A stretch of DNA of 46,561 nucleotides from DATFES01 sp035457725 (GCA_035457725.1 DATIBC010000018.1:1-46561); one strand, 5' to 3'; positions 1-8,787 are shown, counted from the first letter of the stretch. A program made the numbers and translations. The notes: generated by a model from the letters alone, not told the origin.

Positions 1-135
1 GTTCGCCGGTACCCAGGCGCCTTGCCCGGCACGTCTAAGAGACTGGAATTTCGAGGCCAATTCAAAACCCCTGTTCAGATAGGGAATAACCTGTCGTAAG
101 TCCAGGGTTTCGGTCGTTTTTTGACCGGCTGTGGC

Positions 136-297
136 TCAAATGTCGTCGGGCTCGACGTGGCGAGCCTCGCGCCTGGCGCGTCGCTCCTCGGCCTTGCGCC
201 GGCGATCGGGAATTCGCTTCGGTTTGAATTTCGGCAGTGCGGCGGCGGCGGGGGAGCGCCGGCGCGGCGGTTTCCTTGCTTTCCGCGAACGCGGCAC
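136..297 (-). CDS. possible small basic protein (53 aa) after dcd
   Basis: A GTG-started frame begins 12 nt after the dcd stop, preceded by a G-rich stretch (AGGGGGCGGGA) that could serve as ribosome binding site. The product would be 53 residues, very rich in Arg, Pro and Ala, with a charged second half (KAEERRARREARHVEPDDI) that reads more like protein than chance. No family is recognised. Position and strand would make it the last gene of the DUF924-dcd run. A 5-bp hairpin (arms 111-115 and 123-127) lies just downstream. Overlapping frames in this GC-rich stretch are equally open, so it may not be a gene. Confidence 0.3.
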   Translation of the reverse strand: MPRSRKARKPPRRRSPAAAALPKFKPKRIPDRRRKAEERRARREARHVEPDDI

Positions 298-309
298 TCC
301 CGCCCCCTT

Positions 310-864
310 TCAGAGCCGCGGCAACGTGACGCCGCGTTGACCCTGGTACTTGCCGGCGCGGTCCTTGTACGACACCTCGCAAACGGCATCTCCCTTGAGG
401 AACAGGAACTGGCAGGCTCCCTCGTTGGCGTAGATCCGGGCCGGCAGCGGCGTGGTGTTCGAGAACTCGAGCGTCACATGCCCCTCCCATTCCGGCTCGA
501 GCGGCGTCACGTTGACGATGATGCCACAGCGTGCATAGGTCGATTTGCCGAGGCAGATCACCAGCACGTCGCGCGGCACGCGAAAATATTCGACCGTGCG
601 CGCCAGCGCGAAACTGTTGGGCGGAATGACGCAGACCGCGGTCTTGCGGTCGACGAAGCTCTGCGCCGAGAACGCCTTGGGATCGACAATCGCCGAGTCG
701 ACGTTGGTGAAGATCTTGAATTCGTCGGCCACCCGCGCATCGTAGCCATACGAGCTGAGGCCAAAGGAGATAACACCCTCGCGGCGCTGCCCCTCGACGA
801 ACGGGTCGATCATGCCATGGCGCTTCGCCATGTCGCGGATCCAGGTGTCGGGCATGATCGGCAT
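310..864 (-). CDS. dcd: dCTP deaminase
   Basis: Cytosolic enzyme that deaminates dCTP to dUTP, feeding dTMP synthesis. The 184-residue product has the family length. It carries the trimer-interface and phosphate-binding stretch GKSTYAR (106-112) and the core PLEPEWEGHVTLEF, whose Glu133 matches the catalytic glutamate of the E. coli enzyme. The N-terminus (GMIDPFVEGQ, SYGYDARVADEFKIF) is the form common in alphaproteobacteria. The first ATG is chosen because AGGAGA lies about 7 nt upstream; a second Met is at residue 4. It lies downstream of the DUF924 gene on the same strand. Confidence 0.96.
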   Translation of the reverse strand: MPIMPDTWIRDMAKRHGMIDPFVEGQRREGVISFGLSSYGYDARVADEFKIFTNVDSAIVDPKAFSAQSFVDRKTAVCVIPPNSFALARTVEYFRVPRDVLVICLGKSTYARCGIIVNVTPLEPEWEGHVTLEFSNTTPLPARIYANEGACQFLFLKGDAVCEVSYKDRAGKYQGQRGVTLPRL

Positions 865-940
865 CGACGGCTCTCCTTGCGGGCATGCGTTGGCCGAGGC
901 TTGTAGCCGACCGGCCGTCGCCTCTCAAGCGGCGACGGAA

Positions 941-1543
941 TCAAAAACTGCTTCGCGGTTCCTTGAGGAACGCGATTTCCGCGGGACTCGACGGCCGCCC
1001 CAAAATCTCGTTCCGATGCGGGAAACGGCCGAACCGCGCGATGATCTCGCGATGGCGCCTTCCCGCGTCGATTGCTTCGGCGCGCCAGTCCGCGGGCGGC
1101 AAATCCTCGAAGAGCGCGACGCAGCGATCCTGATCCGCCAGCGTCTCGCTGTGCTCGAACGGCAGGTAGACGAACACCCTTTGCACCGCCGGCAACGCCC
1201 GGTCGAACCCGGCCCGCACGGCGCGATCGGCGATCTCGCGCGCCCTGGCGTCGGAAGCAAACGCGCGCGAGGTGCCGCGGAATAGATTGCGCGGGAACTG
1301 GTCGAGCAGAATGATCAACGCCAGCGCGCCGCGCGCGTGGCGCGCCAGATCGTCGAGCCTGCCGGCAGCCGCCGAATCGACTTCGCCGGCAAACTGCCGG
1401 CGTATCGCCTCGTCGAACTCTGGATCCTTGACGAACCACTCGCGCCGAAACCGGCCATACGACGAGTGATCGGCCGGCAAAAACCAGAAATCGAGCACCG
1501 CCCGCCAGCCCCGCTCGAGCGCGCCGTCGGATACGAAGTTCAT
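941..1543 (-). CDS. DUF924 family protein
   Basis: A 200-residue soluble protein of the DUF924 family (alpha-helical, TPR-like fold, function unknown). Diagnostic pieces are LDFWF near residues 17-21, LLDQFPRNLFRGT (79-91) and the C-terminal GRFPHRNEILGR. The frame is open further upstream, but this ATG is favoured: it starts the conserved domain and overlaps the stop of the preceding small gene as ATGA, implying translational coupling. dcd follows 76 nt downstream on the same strand. No biochemical role can be assigned from sequence. Confidence 0.9.
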   Translation of the reverse strand: MNFVSDGALERGWRAVLDFWFLPADHSSYGRFRREWFVKDPEFDEAIRRQFAGEVDSAAAGRLDDLARHARGALALIILLDQFPRNLFRGTSRAFASDARAREIADRAVRAGFDRALPAVQRVFVYLPFEHSETLADQDRCVALFEDLPPADWRAEAIDAGRRHREIIARFGRFPHRNEILGRPSSPAEIAFLKEPRSSF

Positions 1544-1716
1544 CGCGGCTCGTCGTCGCGCTTGGCGTCGTCGACTTGTGCCGCGGTGCGAGCCCGCGTT
1601 TGCTCTTTGCGCCGACGGAGATTGGCGCGAAGCGCTTCGGCACGGCGCTGCTCGCGCAGTTTGGCGGCTGCGCGCGCCGGCTCGGTCAAGTGGGGTGGCG
1701 GTTTGCTCGAATTCAT
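1540..1716 (-). CDS. small basic conserved-type protein upstream of DUF924 gene
   Basis: A 58-residue protein starting MNSSKPPPHLTEPARAAA and continuing into an Arg/Lys-rich helix (KLREQRRAEALRANLRRRK). This resembles short uncharacterised basic proteins common in alphaproteobacteria, although I cannot name a family. Its stop overlaps the DUF924 start by four bases (ATGA), so the two are probably co-translated. An in-frame GTG nine codons upstream is an alternative start. The amphipathic charge pattern would suit RNA, ribosome or nucleoid contact, but that is inference only. Confidence 0.65.
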   Translation of the reverse strand: MNSSKPPPHLTEPARAAAKLREQRRAEALRANLRRRKEQTRARTAAQVDDAKRDDEPR

Positions 1717-1821
1717 CGGGCGCATTCTTCGCCGAGCCGACACTCACAGGCAAGCCACCTTTCCACGGCCGCGCCCGGCCGTTAGACTCCGCCGCTAAAC
1801 CATCGTTATGGGAGAGTTGCC

Positions 1822-2796
1822 ATGCGTCGCTTCCGTTCGCTCACCTTGGCGCTCGCATTCGCGGCCTTGGGCGCATCGTCGGCCGCCGCCGGCGTCGAGA
1901 TCCAGGAGTTCCAGCTGCCGTCCGGCGCCGCGCCGCATGATGTCGCTCCCGATCCGGCCGGCGGCGTCGTTTGGTACACCGCGCAGCGGCAAGGGGCGCT
2001 CGGCAAGCTCGACCCCAAGACCGGTAAGGTCGAGCACATTCCGCTCGGCGCGCGTTCGGCGCCGCATGGCGTCATCGTCGGGCCCGACGGCGCGCCGTGG
2101 ATCACCGATAGCGGGTTGAACGCGATCGTGCGCGTCGATCCGATGACCAACGAAGTAAAAACCTGGCCGCTGCCCGAGGTCGTCGGATACGCCAATTTGA
2201 ACACCGCCGCGTTCGACAAGACGGGCGTGCTGTGGTTCACCGGCCAGGCCGGCGTTTACGGGCGCCTCGATCCAAAGACCGGGCAGCTCGACGCATACCA
2301 GGCGCCGAAAGGCCGTGGGCCGTACGGAATCGCGGCGACACCCGATGGGATCGTCTATTACGCCTCGCTCGCCGGCAGCCACATCGCGCGCATCGATTCG
2401 ACGTCGGCGGCCGTCAAGGTGATCGAGCCGCCGACTCAAGATCAAGGTGCGCGGCGCGTCTGGTCGGATTCAAAGGGCCGGATCTGGGTGAGCGAATGGA
2501 ACTCCGGCCAGGTGTCGGTCTTTGACCCGGCGCGCGAGGCGTGGAAGGCGTGGAAGCTGCCGGGTGAGCGCCCCCGCACATACGCGGTTTACGTCGATGA
2601 AAAAGACATCGTATGGCTCAGCGACTTCGGCGCCAATGCGATGGTCCGATTCGATTCGGCGAGCGAGAAGTTCGACGTGTTCCCGAGCCCAAGGCGTGGC
2701 GCCAACGTGCGCCAGATCCTTGGCCGCGATGGCGAGGTCTGGGCGCCCGAATCGGGCACCGATCGCCTGCTGGTCTTCCGCACGACGCCCGATTGA
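1822..2796 (+). CDS. exported Vgb-like (streptogramin lyase family) beta-propeller
   Basis: A 324-residue protein with a Sec signal peptide (MRRFRS, hydrophobic core, AAAG near residue 24). It then has repeated propeller blades of the form DPKTGKVEHIPLG, GPDGAPWITDSGLNAIVRVDP and DSKGRIWVSEWNSGQVSVFDP, typical of the virginiamycin B lyase-like six-bladed fold. I could not confirm the catalytic Glu/His residues of true Vgb, and a secreted protein is an unlikely antibiotic lyase. It overlaps a c-type cytochrome gene by four bases, so a periplasmic redox or substrate-binding role is more likely. GGGAGAG lies six bases before the ATG. Confidence 0.85.
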   Translation: MRRFRSLTLALAFAALGASSAAAGVEIQEFQLPSGAAPHDVAPDPAGGVVWYTAQRQGALGKLDPKTGKVEHIPLGARSAPHGVIVGPDGAPWITDSGLNAIVRVDPMTNEVKTWPLPEVVGYANLNTAAFDKTGVLWFTGQAGVYGRLDPKTGQLDAYQAPKGRGPYGIAATPDGIVYYASLAGSHIARIDSTSAAVKVIEPPTQDQGARRVWSDSKGRIWVSEWNSGQVSVFDPAREAWKAWKLPGERPRTYAVYVDEKDIVWLSDFGANAMVRFDSASEKFDVFPSPRRGANVRQILGRDGEVWAPESGTDRLLVFRTTPD

Positions 2797-3203
2797 CCGG
2801 CCGAGCGATCCTCTTCGCCGCGACGCTGGCGTTTGCCGCCGTCGCGCCGGCGCCCGTATCGGCGAGCGGTGACGCGACGCGCGGCGCGCGAATCTTTCAG
2901 ATGTGCGTCTCGTGCCACACGGTCGATCCGGCGGAGGCCGGCAAACGACTTCCCGGACCGGCGCTGGTGGGCGTATTCGGGCGCGCCGCCGGAGCCTTGG
3001 CGAGTTTTCCAGATTACTCCGATCACATGATTTCTGCCGGCCGGCGCGGTCTCGTCTGGGATGCGCCGACCATCGACGCCTATGTCGGCGACCCGATATC
3101 CGTCATCCCTGGCACGACGATGAACTTCTTCGGCATCGCCGACGCGAAGGACCGCGCCGATCTGATCGCCTACCTCAGGCGGGCGAACGGAATCGACAAA
3201 TAG
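2793..3203 (+). CDS. c-type cytochrome, class I
   Basis: A 136-residue periplasmic monohaem cytochrome c. TTG is chosen as start because it overlaps the upstream stop as TTGA and opens directly into a signal peptide (about residues 1-24, ending PVSAS). The haem site is CVSCH (38-42) and the likely axial Met is M110 in PGTTM, giving the mitochondrial/C2-type layout (GPALVGVFGR, FPDYSDHM, WD, YLR). The overlap with the propeller gene implies co-translation and a shared electron-transfer task. No dedicated dehydrogenase is adjacent, so the partner is unknown. Confidence 0.88.
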   Translation: MTGRAILFAATLAFAAVAPAPVSASGDATRGARIFQMCVSCHTVDPAEAGKRLPGPALVGVFGRAAGALASFPDYSDHMISAGRRGLVWDAPTIDAYVGDPISVIPGTTMNFFGIADAKDRADLIAYLRRANGIDK

Positions 3204-3210
3204 CCTAGCC

Positions 3211-4503
3211 TCAATCCGCGAACGGATCGGCGACCAGGATCGTGTCGTTGCGCTCGGGGCTCGTCGAAAGGAGCGCCACCGGCGCGCCGATCAGCTCCTC
3301 GACGCGGCGGATATACTTGATCGCCTGCGCCGGCAGCTCGGCCCACGAGCGAGCCCCCTTGGTGCTTTCGCTCCAACCCGCGAGCGTTTCGTAGACGGGC
3401 TCGATCTCCCCCTGCACCGAGGATGCCGCCGGCAAATGATGCAACAGCGCGTCTCGATGTCGGTAGGCGACGCAGATTTTCAGTTCGTCCATGCCGTCGA
3501 GCACGTCGAGCTTGGTGAATGCAATCCCGCGAATCCCGGCGACCCGGATCGATTGCCGGACGAGCACGGCGTCGAACCAGCCGCAACGCCGCGGCCGCCC
3601 GGTGACCGTGCCGAATTCGCGCCCCCGCTCGCCCAGGCCCTTCCCTACGGCGTCCTTGAGCTCGGTTGGAAACGGGCCTTCGCCGACCCGCGTCGTGTAG
3701 GCCTTGGTGATGCCGAGCACGTAGCCGATCGCGTGCGGCGGAACGCCCGAGCCGGCGGCCGCGGCGCCGGCGGCGGTGTTGGACGACGTGACATACGGGT
3801 ACGTGCCGTGATCGACGTCGAGCATCGCGCCTTGGGCGCCTTCGAAGAGTATCCGCTTGCCCGCGCGCCGTGCTTCATCGAGCGTCTCGGACACGACATC
3901 GACATAAGGCAGAATCAACGGCGCCACGTCGAGCAGGGCAGCCTTGAGCGCGCGACGATCGATTTCGGCTACGCCCATGCCGCGTCGGAGCGCGTTGTGG
4001 TGCAGCACCGCTTCGTCGAGCCGCGCGTCGAGCGCATCAGGATGCGCCAGATCGCAGACGCGCACGGCGCGACGGGCCACCTTGTCTTCGTAGGCCGGGC
4101 CGATGCCGCGGCCGGTCGTGCCGAGCTTGGCCTCGCCGCGCGCCGCCTCGCGCAGCCGGTCGACCTCGCCGTGCAGCGGCAAGATGAGCGGCGCGTTCTC
4201 GGCGAGCTTCAGATTCTCCGGGCCGATCGCGACGCCCTTGGCGCGCATCGCCTCGATCTCGGCGACGAGCGCCCACGGATCGACGACCACCCCGTTGCCG
4301 ATGATCGATAGCTTGCCCTTGCGGACCACGCCCGAGGGCAAGAGGCTGAGCTTGTAGGTGACTCCGTCGATGACGAGGGTGTGGCCGGCGTTGTGTCCAC
4401 CCTGGAAGCGCACGACGATCTCGGCGCGCTCGGACAGCCAGTCGACGATTTTTCCCTTTCCCTCGTCGCCCCATTGGGCGCCGACCACGGTGACGTTCGC
4501 CAT
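3211..4503 (-). CDS. purA: adenylosuccinate synthetase
   Basis: Cytosolic enzyme making adenylosuccinate from IMP, aspartate and GTP, the first committed step to AMP. The 430-residue product has the family length. Visible signatures are the P-loop GDEGKGKIVDWL near the N-terminus, the FQGGHNAGHT switch region, GRGIGPAYEDKVAR and the C-terminal TKLDVLDGMDELKICVAY. It starts 27 nt downstream of hisZ on the same strand, so the two are likely co-transcribed. The cytochrome gene converges from the other side with 7 nt between stops. Confidence 0.98.
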   Translation of the reverse strand: MANVTVVGAQWGDEGKGKIVDWLSERAEIVVRFQGGHNAGHTLVIDGVTYKLSLLPSGVVRKGKLSIIGNGVVVDPWALVAEIEAMRAKGVAIGPENLKLAENAPLILPLHGEVDRLREAARGEAKLGTTGRGIGPAYEDKVARRAVRVCDLAHPDALDARLDEAVLHHNALRRGMGVAEIDRRALKAALLDVAPLILPYVDVVSETLDEARRAGKRILFEGAQGAMLDVDHGTYPYVTSSNTAAGAAAAGSGVPPHAIGYVLGITKAYTTRVGEGPFPTELKDAVGKGLGERGREFGTVTGRPRRCGWFDAVLVRQSIRVAGIRGIAFTKLDVLDGMDELKICVAYRHRDALLHHLPAASSVQGEIEPVYETLAGWSESTKGARSWAELPAQAIKYIRRVEELIGAPVALLSTSPERNDTILVADPFAD

Positions 4504-4530
4504 TGTCGAGTCCCGGAATTGGCTATGGCG

Positions 4531-5688
4531 TTATTCGATTACGCGCGCCGAACCGTCGATCAGCGCATGCGAGCAGCCCATCCGCTTGGCTTCGGCGGCG
4601 ACATCGCTTGTCGGCGCCAGTCCGTAAACCGTGATCCATCCCTGCCCTCGCAAGTTTTCGCCCGCTTCGGCGGCGCTGCCATGCGGCACGAAAATTCGTC
4701 GCGCCGGCGCCGGCGGCGGAATCGCACGCAAAATGGAATCGAGATACAGCGTGAATCCGGTGGCGGGTTCGCCCGAGCCAGGCCGGATGTTCTCCCCCGC
4801 CGGATAACGTCCGCCGCGACCGAGTTCGCCACGAACGCGCTCGGCGAAAAAGGTAAAGCACAAACCGTGGTGATACTCGAAGCCGCGGTTCTCGACCGGA
4901 TCGACGGTGAGCCGTGCGCTCGGACGCTGCGCGCGCACCAGTTCTACGACCTCGGCGACGCGCTCGGCTTCGCTGGCCGCGGCGGCGGGAAGCGGCAGCC
5001 GACGCATCGCCGCCAGCGCAGCGTCCGCGGGCCCCGCCGCGCGCAACAAAGCGATCAGCGTCTTGGCGGCCGCGCCGCCGAGCGCTGCCACCGCGCCGGC
5101 GTCCTTGTGATCGAGGGCGTGACGCAGCTTGCGCTCGTCCTTTTCCGAGCGTGGCAATCTCTCCAGGATCGCCGGTACGAGCTTCGGCGAGGATAGGTCG
5201 ACGTCGAGATTCGTCACGCCCACGGCTTCGAGCGCCGCGATGGCAAGCAAGACGACCTCGGCGTCGGCCTCGGCAGCGGCCGAGCCGATCAATTCGGCAC
5301 CGACCTGGCCCACCTGGCGCTCCGCTCGCATGTCGTCGCCGCGAACCCGCAGCACCTGACCGGCGTAGGAAAGCCGCAACGGCCGCGGCGCGTTGATCAG
5401 CCGCGTCGCAGCGATACGCGCCACCTGCAGCGTCATGTCGGCGCGCACGCCCATCATTCGCTGCGAGATCGGGTCCATGAGCCGAAACGTGTGCGGCGCC
5501 ATCGCGACACCCGAGCCGGCAAGCAGGCTATCCTCGAATTCGACCAGCGGCGGCTTGACGCGCTCGTAACCGCGCGCCGCCGATACCGCCATCATGCGCT
5601 CGACCACCGTGGCCTCGTGCCCCGCCGCCGGCGGCAGCATGTCGACGAGGCCGGCGGGCAACAGCGCGCGCTGGGCTAAATCGTTCAT
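4531..5688 (-). CDS. hisZ: ATP phosphoribosyltransferase regulatory subunit
   Basis: HisZ is a histidyl-tRNA-synthetase-like paralogue lacking aminoacylation activity. It forms a hetero-octamer with the short form of HisG and confers histidine feedback. The 385-residue product shows LLPAGLVDMLPP at the N-terminus and the class II synthetase-like block RMMGVRADMTLQVARIAATRL, and ends with a reduced C-terminal region. There is no hisG in the window, so a short-form hisG is predicted elsewhere in the genome. The 127-nt upstream gap to serA holds a 6-bp inverted repeat (GTCCTT/AAGGAC) and an A/T-rich patch that could contain the promoter. Confidence 0.93.
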   Translation of the reverse strand: MNDLAQRALLPAGLVDMLPPAAGHEATVVERMMAVSAARGYERVKPPLVEFEDSLLAGSGVAMAPHTFRLMDPISQRMMGVRADMTLQVARIAATRLINAPRPLRLSYAGQVLRVRGDDMRAERQVGQVGAELIGSAAAEADAEVVLLAIAALEAVGVTNLDVDLSSPKLVPAILERLPRSEKDERKLRHALDHKDAGAVAALGGAAAKTLIALLRAAGPADAALAAMRRLPLPAAAASEAERVAEVVELVRAQRPSARLTVDPVENRGFEYHHGLCFTFFAERVRGELGRGGRYPAGENIRPGSGEPATGFTLYLDSILRAIPPPAPARRIFVPHGSAAEAGENLRGQGWITVYGLAPTSDVAAEAKRMGCSHALIDGSARVIE

Positions 5689-5815
5689 CGTCGTGGTTCC
5701 GCGAGCATTACAGCCTCGATCGGTCCTTAGGTATCCCGTTTAGAAGGACTCGGCAAAGCATAATAGACTGAACGACTAAGATCGGCGCGGCGCTCCAAGG
5801 TAGCAGCGACACCGG

Positions 5816-7393
5816 TCAGAAACGCAACGCGCGCGCTTTTACCACCAGCGGGATGGCGCGCACCTTGGCGAGAATCGCCTCGGTCAGCGGCTGGTCCACG
5901 GCGACGAGGCAGATCGCGTCCTCGCCGGGCGCCGTGCGGCCAAGATGGAAGGTGGCGATGTTGACGCCGGCGTCGCCCAGCGTGCGCCCGAGATTGCCGA
6001 TGAATCCCGGCTTGTCCTGGTTGCGCACATAAAGCACATGCGGCCCCGGCTCGGCTTCGATTGGAATGCCCTCAATGTCGACGATGCGCGCCTTGTCGTG
6101 GCCGAACAGCGATCCGGCGATCCGGCGCGTACGATCCTCGCTCGTGACGGTGAGGCGGATCAGGGTCTGGAAGTCCGCCGCTTGTTCTCGCGTCAGCTCG
6201 CTCACCTTGATGTTGCGCTCGCGCGCCACCGAGGGAGCATTGACCATGTTGATCGAATCGAGCTGCGGGGCGAGCAGCCCGGACAATACGCAGGCGGTGA
6301 GCGGCTTGACGTTGAGGCCCGCGACGTGCCCCTCGTATTCGACGTCGACCGCGATGATGTTGGTGTCGACGAGCTGGCCGATGAAGCTGCCGAGATACTG
6401 CGCCAGCGCCATGTACGGCCGCAGTTTCGGCGCATCCTCGGCGCTCATCGACGGCGTGTTGACCGCGTTGACGATGGCGCCGGTAATGAGATAGTCGGCG
6501 ATCTGCTCGGCCACCTGGACGGCGACGTTCTCCTGCGCCTCGCTGGTCGCCGCCCCGAGATGGGGTGTGCAAACGACGTCGTCGCGGCCGAACAGCGGGT
6601 GGCGCGAGGCCGGTTCCTCGACGAAAACGTCGAGCGCGGCGCCGGCGACTTGACCCGTGTCCAGCGCCTGCTTGAGCGCATCCTCGACAATGAGGCCGCC
6701 GCGAGCGCAGTTGATGATGCGGACGCCCCGCTTGGTCTTGGCGAGCGCCGCGGCGTCGAGGATGTTGCGCGTGGCGTCGGTGAGCGGCGTGTGAAGACTG
6801 ATGAAATCGGCACGCGCGAGGAGATGATCGAAATCGACCTTCTCGACGCCCAACGTCTGGGCCCGCTCGGGGCTGAGATACGGGTCGTAGGCGATGACCT
6901 TCATCCTCAGGCCGAGAGCCCGCTCGGCGACGATCGAGCCGATGTTACCGCAGCCGACGATGCCGAGCGTCTTGCCCGACAGCTCGACGCCGAGAAAGCG
7001 GTTCTTCTCCCATTTTCCCGCCTGGGTCGAGCGGTCCGCCGCCGGTAGCTGCCGGGCGAGCGCGAACATGAGCGCGATGGCGTGCTCGGCGGTGGTGATC
7101 GAATTCCCGAACGGTGTATTCATCACCACCACGCCGCGCTGCGTCGCCGCAACGACATCGATGTTGTCGACGCCGATTCCGGCGCGGCCGATTACCTTGA
7201 GGTGGCGCGCCTCGGCGAGGACGTCGGCGGTCACCTTGGTCGCCGAGCGGACCGCGAGGCCATCATAGCGGCCGATAACCGACTTCAGTTCGCTCGGCTT
7301 GAGACCGGTCCTGACGTCATGTTCGATGCCCCGTAATTCAAAAACGGCGGTTGCACGGGGACTGAGAGTGTCGGCGATGAGAACTTTCGGCAT
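5816..7393 (-). CDS. serA: D-3-phosphoglycerate dehydrogenase
   Basis: Catalyses the first step of serine synthesis, NAD-dependent oxidation of 3-phosphoglycerate. The 525-residue long form comprises a catalytic and Rossmann domain, an intervening domain and a C-terminal ACT domain. Visible are the Rossmann loop GCGNIGSIVAERALGLRM, the substrate-site NCARGGLIVE, the catalytic-site VEEPA and TPHLGAATSEAQ. The ACT region has DKPGFIGNLGRTLGDAGVNI and probably binds serine. GGAAAG lies 4 nt before the ATG. serC lies 112 nt upstream on the same strand, so the first two steps of the pathway are encoded together. Confidence 0.98.
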   Translation of the reverse strand: MPKVLIADTLSPRATAVFELRGIEHDVRTGLKPSELKSVIGRYDGLAVRSATKVTADVLAEARHLKVIGRAGIGVDNIDVVAATQRGVVVMNTPFGNSITTAEHAIALMFALARQLPAADRSTQAGKWEKNRFLGVELSGKTLGIVGCGNIGSIVAERALGLRMKVIAYDPYLSPERAQTLGVEKVDFDHLLARADFISLHTPLTDATRNILDAAALAKTKRGVRIINCARGGLIVEDALKQALDTGQVAGAALDVFVEEPASRHPLFGRDDVVCTPHLGAATSEAQENVAVQVAEQIADYLITGAIVNAVNTPSMSAEDAPKLRPYMALAQYLGSFIGQLVDTNIIAVDVEYEGHVAGLNVKPLTACVLSGLLAPQLDSINMVNAPSVARERNIKVSELTREQAADFQTLIRLTVTSEDRTRRIAGSLFGHDKARIVDIEGIPIEAEPGPHVLYVRNQDKPGFIGNLGRTLGDAGVNIATFHLGRTAPGEDAICLVAVDQPLTEAILAKVRAIPLVVKARALRF

Positions 7394-7426
7394 TGACGCT
7401 TTCCACTTGGCTGCCGCGTCCCGCGA

Positions 7427-7478
7427 CAGGCTCGGAACGAGTTGATAAAACCGCGCGGTAATTCTGGTCGCGAGCCTG
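7427..7478. repeat. 8-bp inverted repeat between serC and serA
   Basis: CAGGCTCG (7427-7434) and CGAGCCTG (7471-7478) are perfect inverted arms around a 36-nt centre in the serC-serA gap. It could be part of the serA leader or a weak operator. There is no T-run, so it does not look like an intrinsic terminator. It may be chance in GC-rich DNA. Confidence 0.3.
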
Positions 7479-7505
7479 CCGACGAACGATAATGTGCGTT
7501 ACCGA

Positions 7506-8681
7506 CTACGCCTTGGCGGCGACCTCGTCCCTGACGACGGCGAACGCCCAGTCGAGCCAAGGCAGCAATGCCTCGATGTCGCGCCGCTCCACCGTGGCGC
7601 CAGCCCAGATGCGCAAACCGGGTGGCGCCTCGCGGTAGGCGTCGATGTCGTAGGCGATCGTCTCGGTTTCGAGCAGCGCCACCATTCGCCGCGAGAAAGC
7701 CGCGCGATCTTCTGGCTGCATGCCGGCGGTCAGCGGATCGACGATTTCGAGGCACACCGAGGTGCACGAGCGGTGCCGCTTGTCGGCGGCGAGAAAACCG
7801 ACCCAGCCGGCGTGCGCGACCCAAGCCTCAATGACTGCGAGGTTGGCCTCGGAACGCGCGATAAGCCCGTCGAGGCCGCCGACGCCTTCGGCCCATTTCA
7901 GACCGTCGAGCGCATCCTCGACGCACAGCATCGAAGGAGTGTTGATGGTCTCGCCGCGAAACACGCCTTCGTTGAGCTTACCCGCCTGGGTCAAGCGAAA
8001 GATCTTCGGCAGCGGCCATGGCGGCGCGTAGGTGGTCAGCCGCTCGACCGCGCGCGGCGATAGGATGAGCATGCCGTGCTGCGCCTCGCCGCCCAGCACC
8101 TTCTGCCACGAATACGTCGCCACATCGAGCTTGTTCCACGGTAGGTCCATGGCGAACGCGGCCGACGTCGCATCGCAGATCGTCAAGCCTTCACGATCGC
8201 CGGCGATCCATTCGCCGTCGGGAACGCGGACGCCCGAAGTCGTCCCGTTCCAGGTGAAGACCACGTCGCGCGAAAAATCGACCTGACGCAGGTCGGCCAG
8301 CGCGCCATAGGGCGCCTCAAGCACGCGCACGTCGGCGAGCTTGAGTTGCTTGATCACGTCGGTGACCCAACCGGCACCGAAGCTCTCCCAGGCCAAAAGG
8401 TCGACGCCGCGCGCGCCGAGCAACGACCACAGCGCCATTTCGACCGCCCCGGTGTCGGAGGCAGGGACAATGCCGATGCGATGGCTTGCCGGCACGCGCA
8501 GGACCCGGCGCGTCCGCTCGATCACCTCGGCGAGCTTGGCCTTGCCGGCTTTGCCGCGGTGCGAGCGGCCGAGACACGCATCGACAAGCGCGGCGGGCGT
8601 CCAACCCGGTCGCTTGGCGCAAGGCCCTGAGGAGAAGTTCGGATTTGCCGGCCGAACGGCCGGCTTGGCGAGCGGTGTCAT
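7506..8681 (-). CDS. serC: phosphoserine aminotransferase
   Basis: PLP enzyme converting 3-phosphohydroxypyruvate and glutamate to phosphoserine. The 391-residue product is of the variant found in alphaproteobacteria and archaea (NPNFSSGPCAKRPGW at the start, ATYSWQKVLGGEAQHGMLIL around the PLP lysine) rather than the E. coli type. The ATG is chosen because GGAAGGAA stands just upstream and the conserved N-terminus begins here; the frame is open 20 codons further. It precedes serA on the same strand. Confidence 0.95.
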   Translation of the reverse strand: MTPLAKPAVRPANPNFSSGPCAKRPGWTPAALVDACLGRSHRGKAGKAKLAEVIERTRRVLRVPASHRIGIVPASDTGAVEMALWSLLGARGVDLLAWESFGAGWVTDVIKQLKLADVRVLEAPYGALADLRQVDFSRDVVFTWNGTTSGVRVPDGEWIAGDREGLTICDATSAAFAMDLPWNKLDVATYSWQKVLGGEAQHGMLILSPRAVERLTTYAPPWPLPKIFRLTQAGKLNEGVFRGETINTPSMLCVEDALDGLKWAEGVGGLDGLIARSEANLAVIEAWVAHAGWVGFLAADKRHRSCTSVCLEIVDPLTAGMQPEDRAAFSRRMVALLETETIAYDIDAYREAPPGLRIWAGATVERRDIEALLPWLDWAFAVVRDEVAAKA

Positions 8682-8757
8682 GGCGCTATTCCTTCCAGAA
8701 TAGCCGGAGCCCGTTGGGAGGCCCTGGCCCGCCGCGGACACTATCGATGTCGCCGCG

Positions 8758-8775
8758 CTTTCGCAACTGCGAAAG
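8758..8775. terminator. short hairpin between MaoC gene and serC
   Basis: CTTTCGC AACT GCGAAAG forms a perfect 7-bp stem with a 4-nt loop, 12 nt after the MaoC stop codon and about 75 nt before the serC start. The position suits a transcription stop or RNA-stability hairpin for the MaoC transcript, but no T-run follows on the minus strand, so intrinsic termination is doubtful. Confidence 0.4.
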
Positions 8776-8787
8776 AGGCGGACGAGG

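Noticed and set aside
1..135. Possible structured RNA (6S or tmRNA) at the left edge
   Set aside because: A short hairpin and a loose AAACCC/GGGTTT pairing are present, but no diagnostic 6S or tmRNA sequence was recognised.
75..389. 104-codon minus-strand frame at the left edge
   Set aside because: Overlaps the dcd end and has no family features; low-complexity Arg/Pro composition typical of a chance GC-rich frame.
3436..4311. 291-codon plus-strand frame
   Set aside because: Antisense shadow of purA, which has all its family motifs on the other strand.
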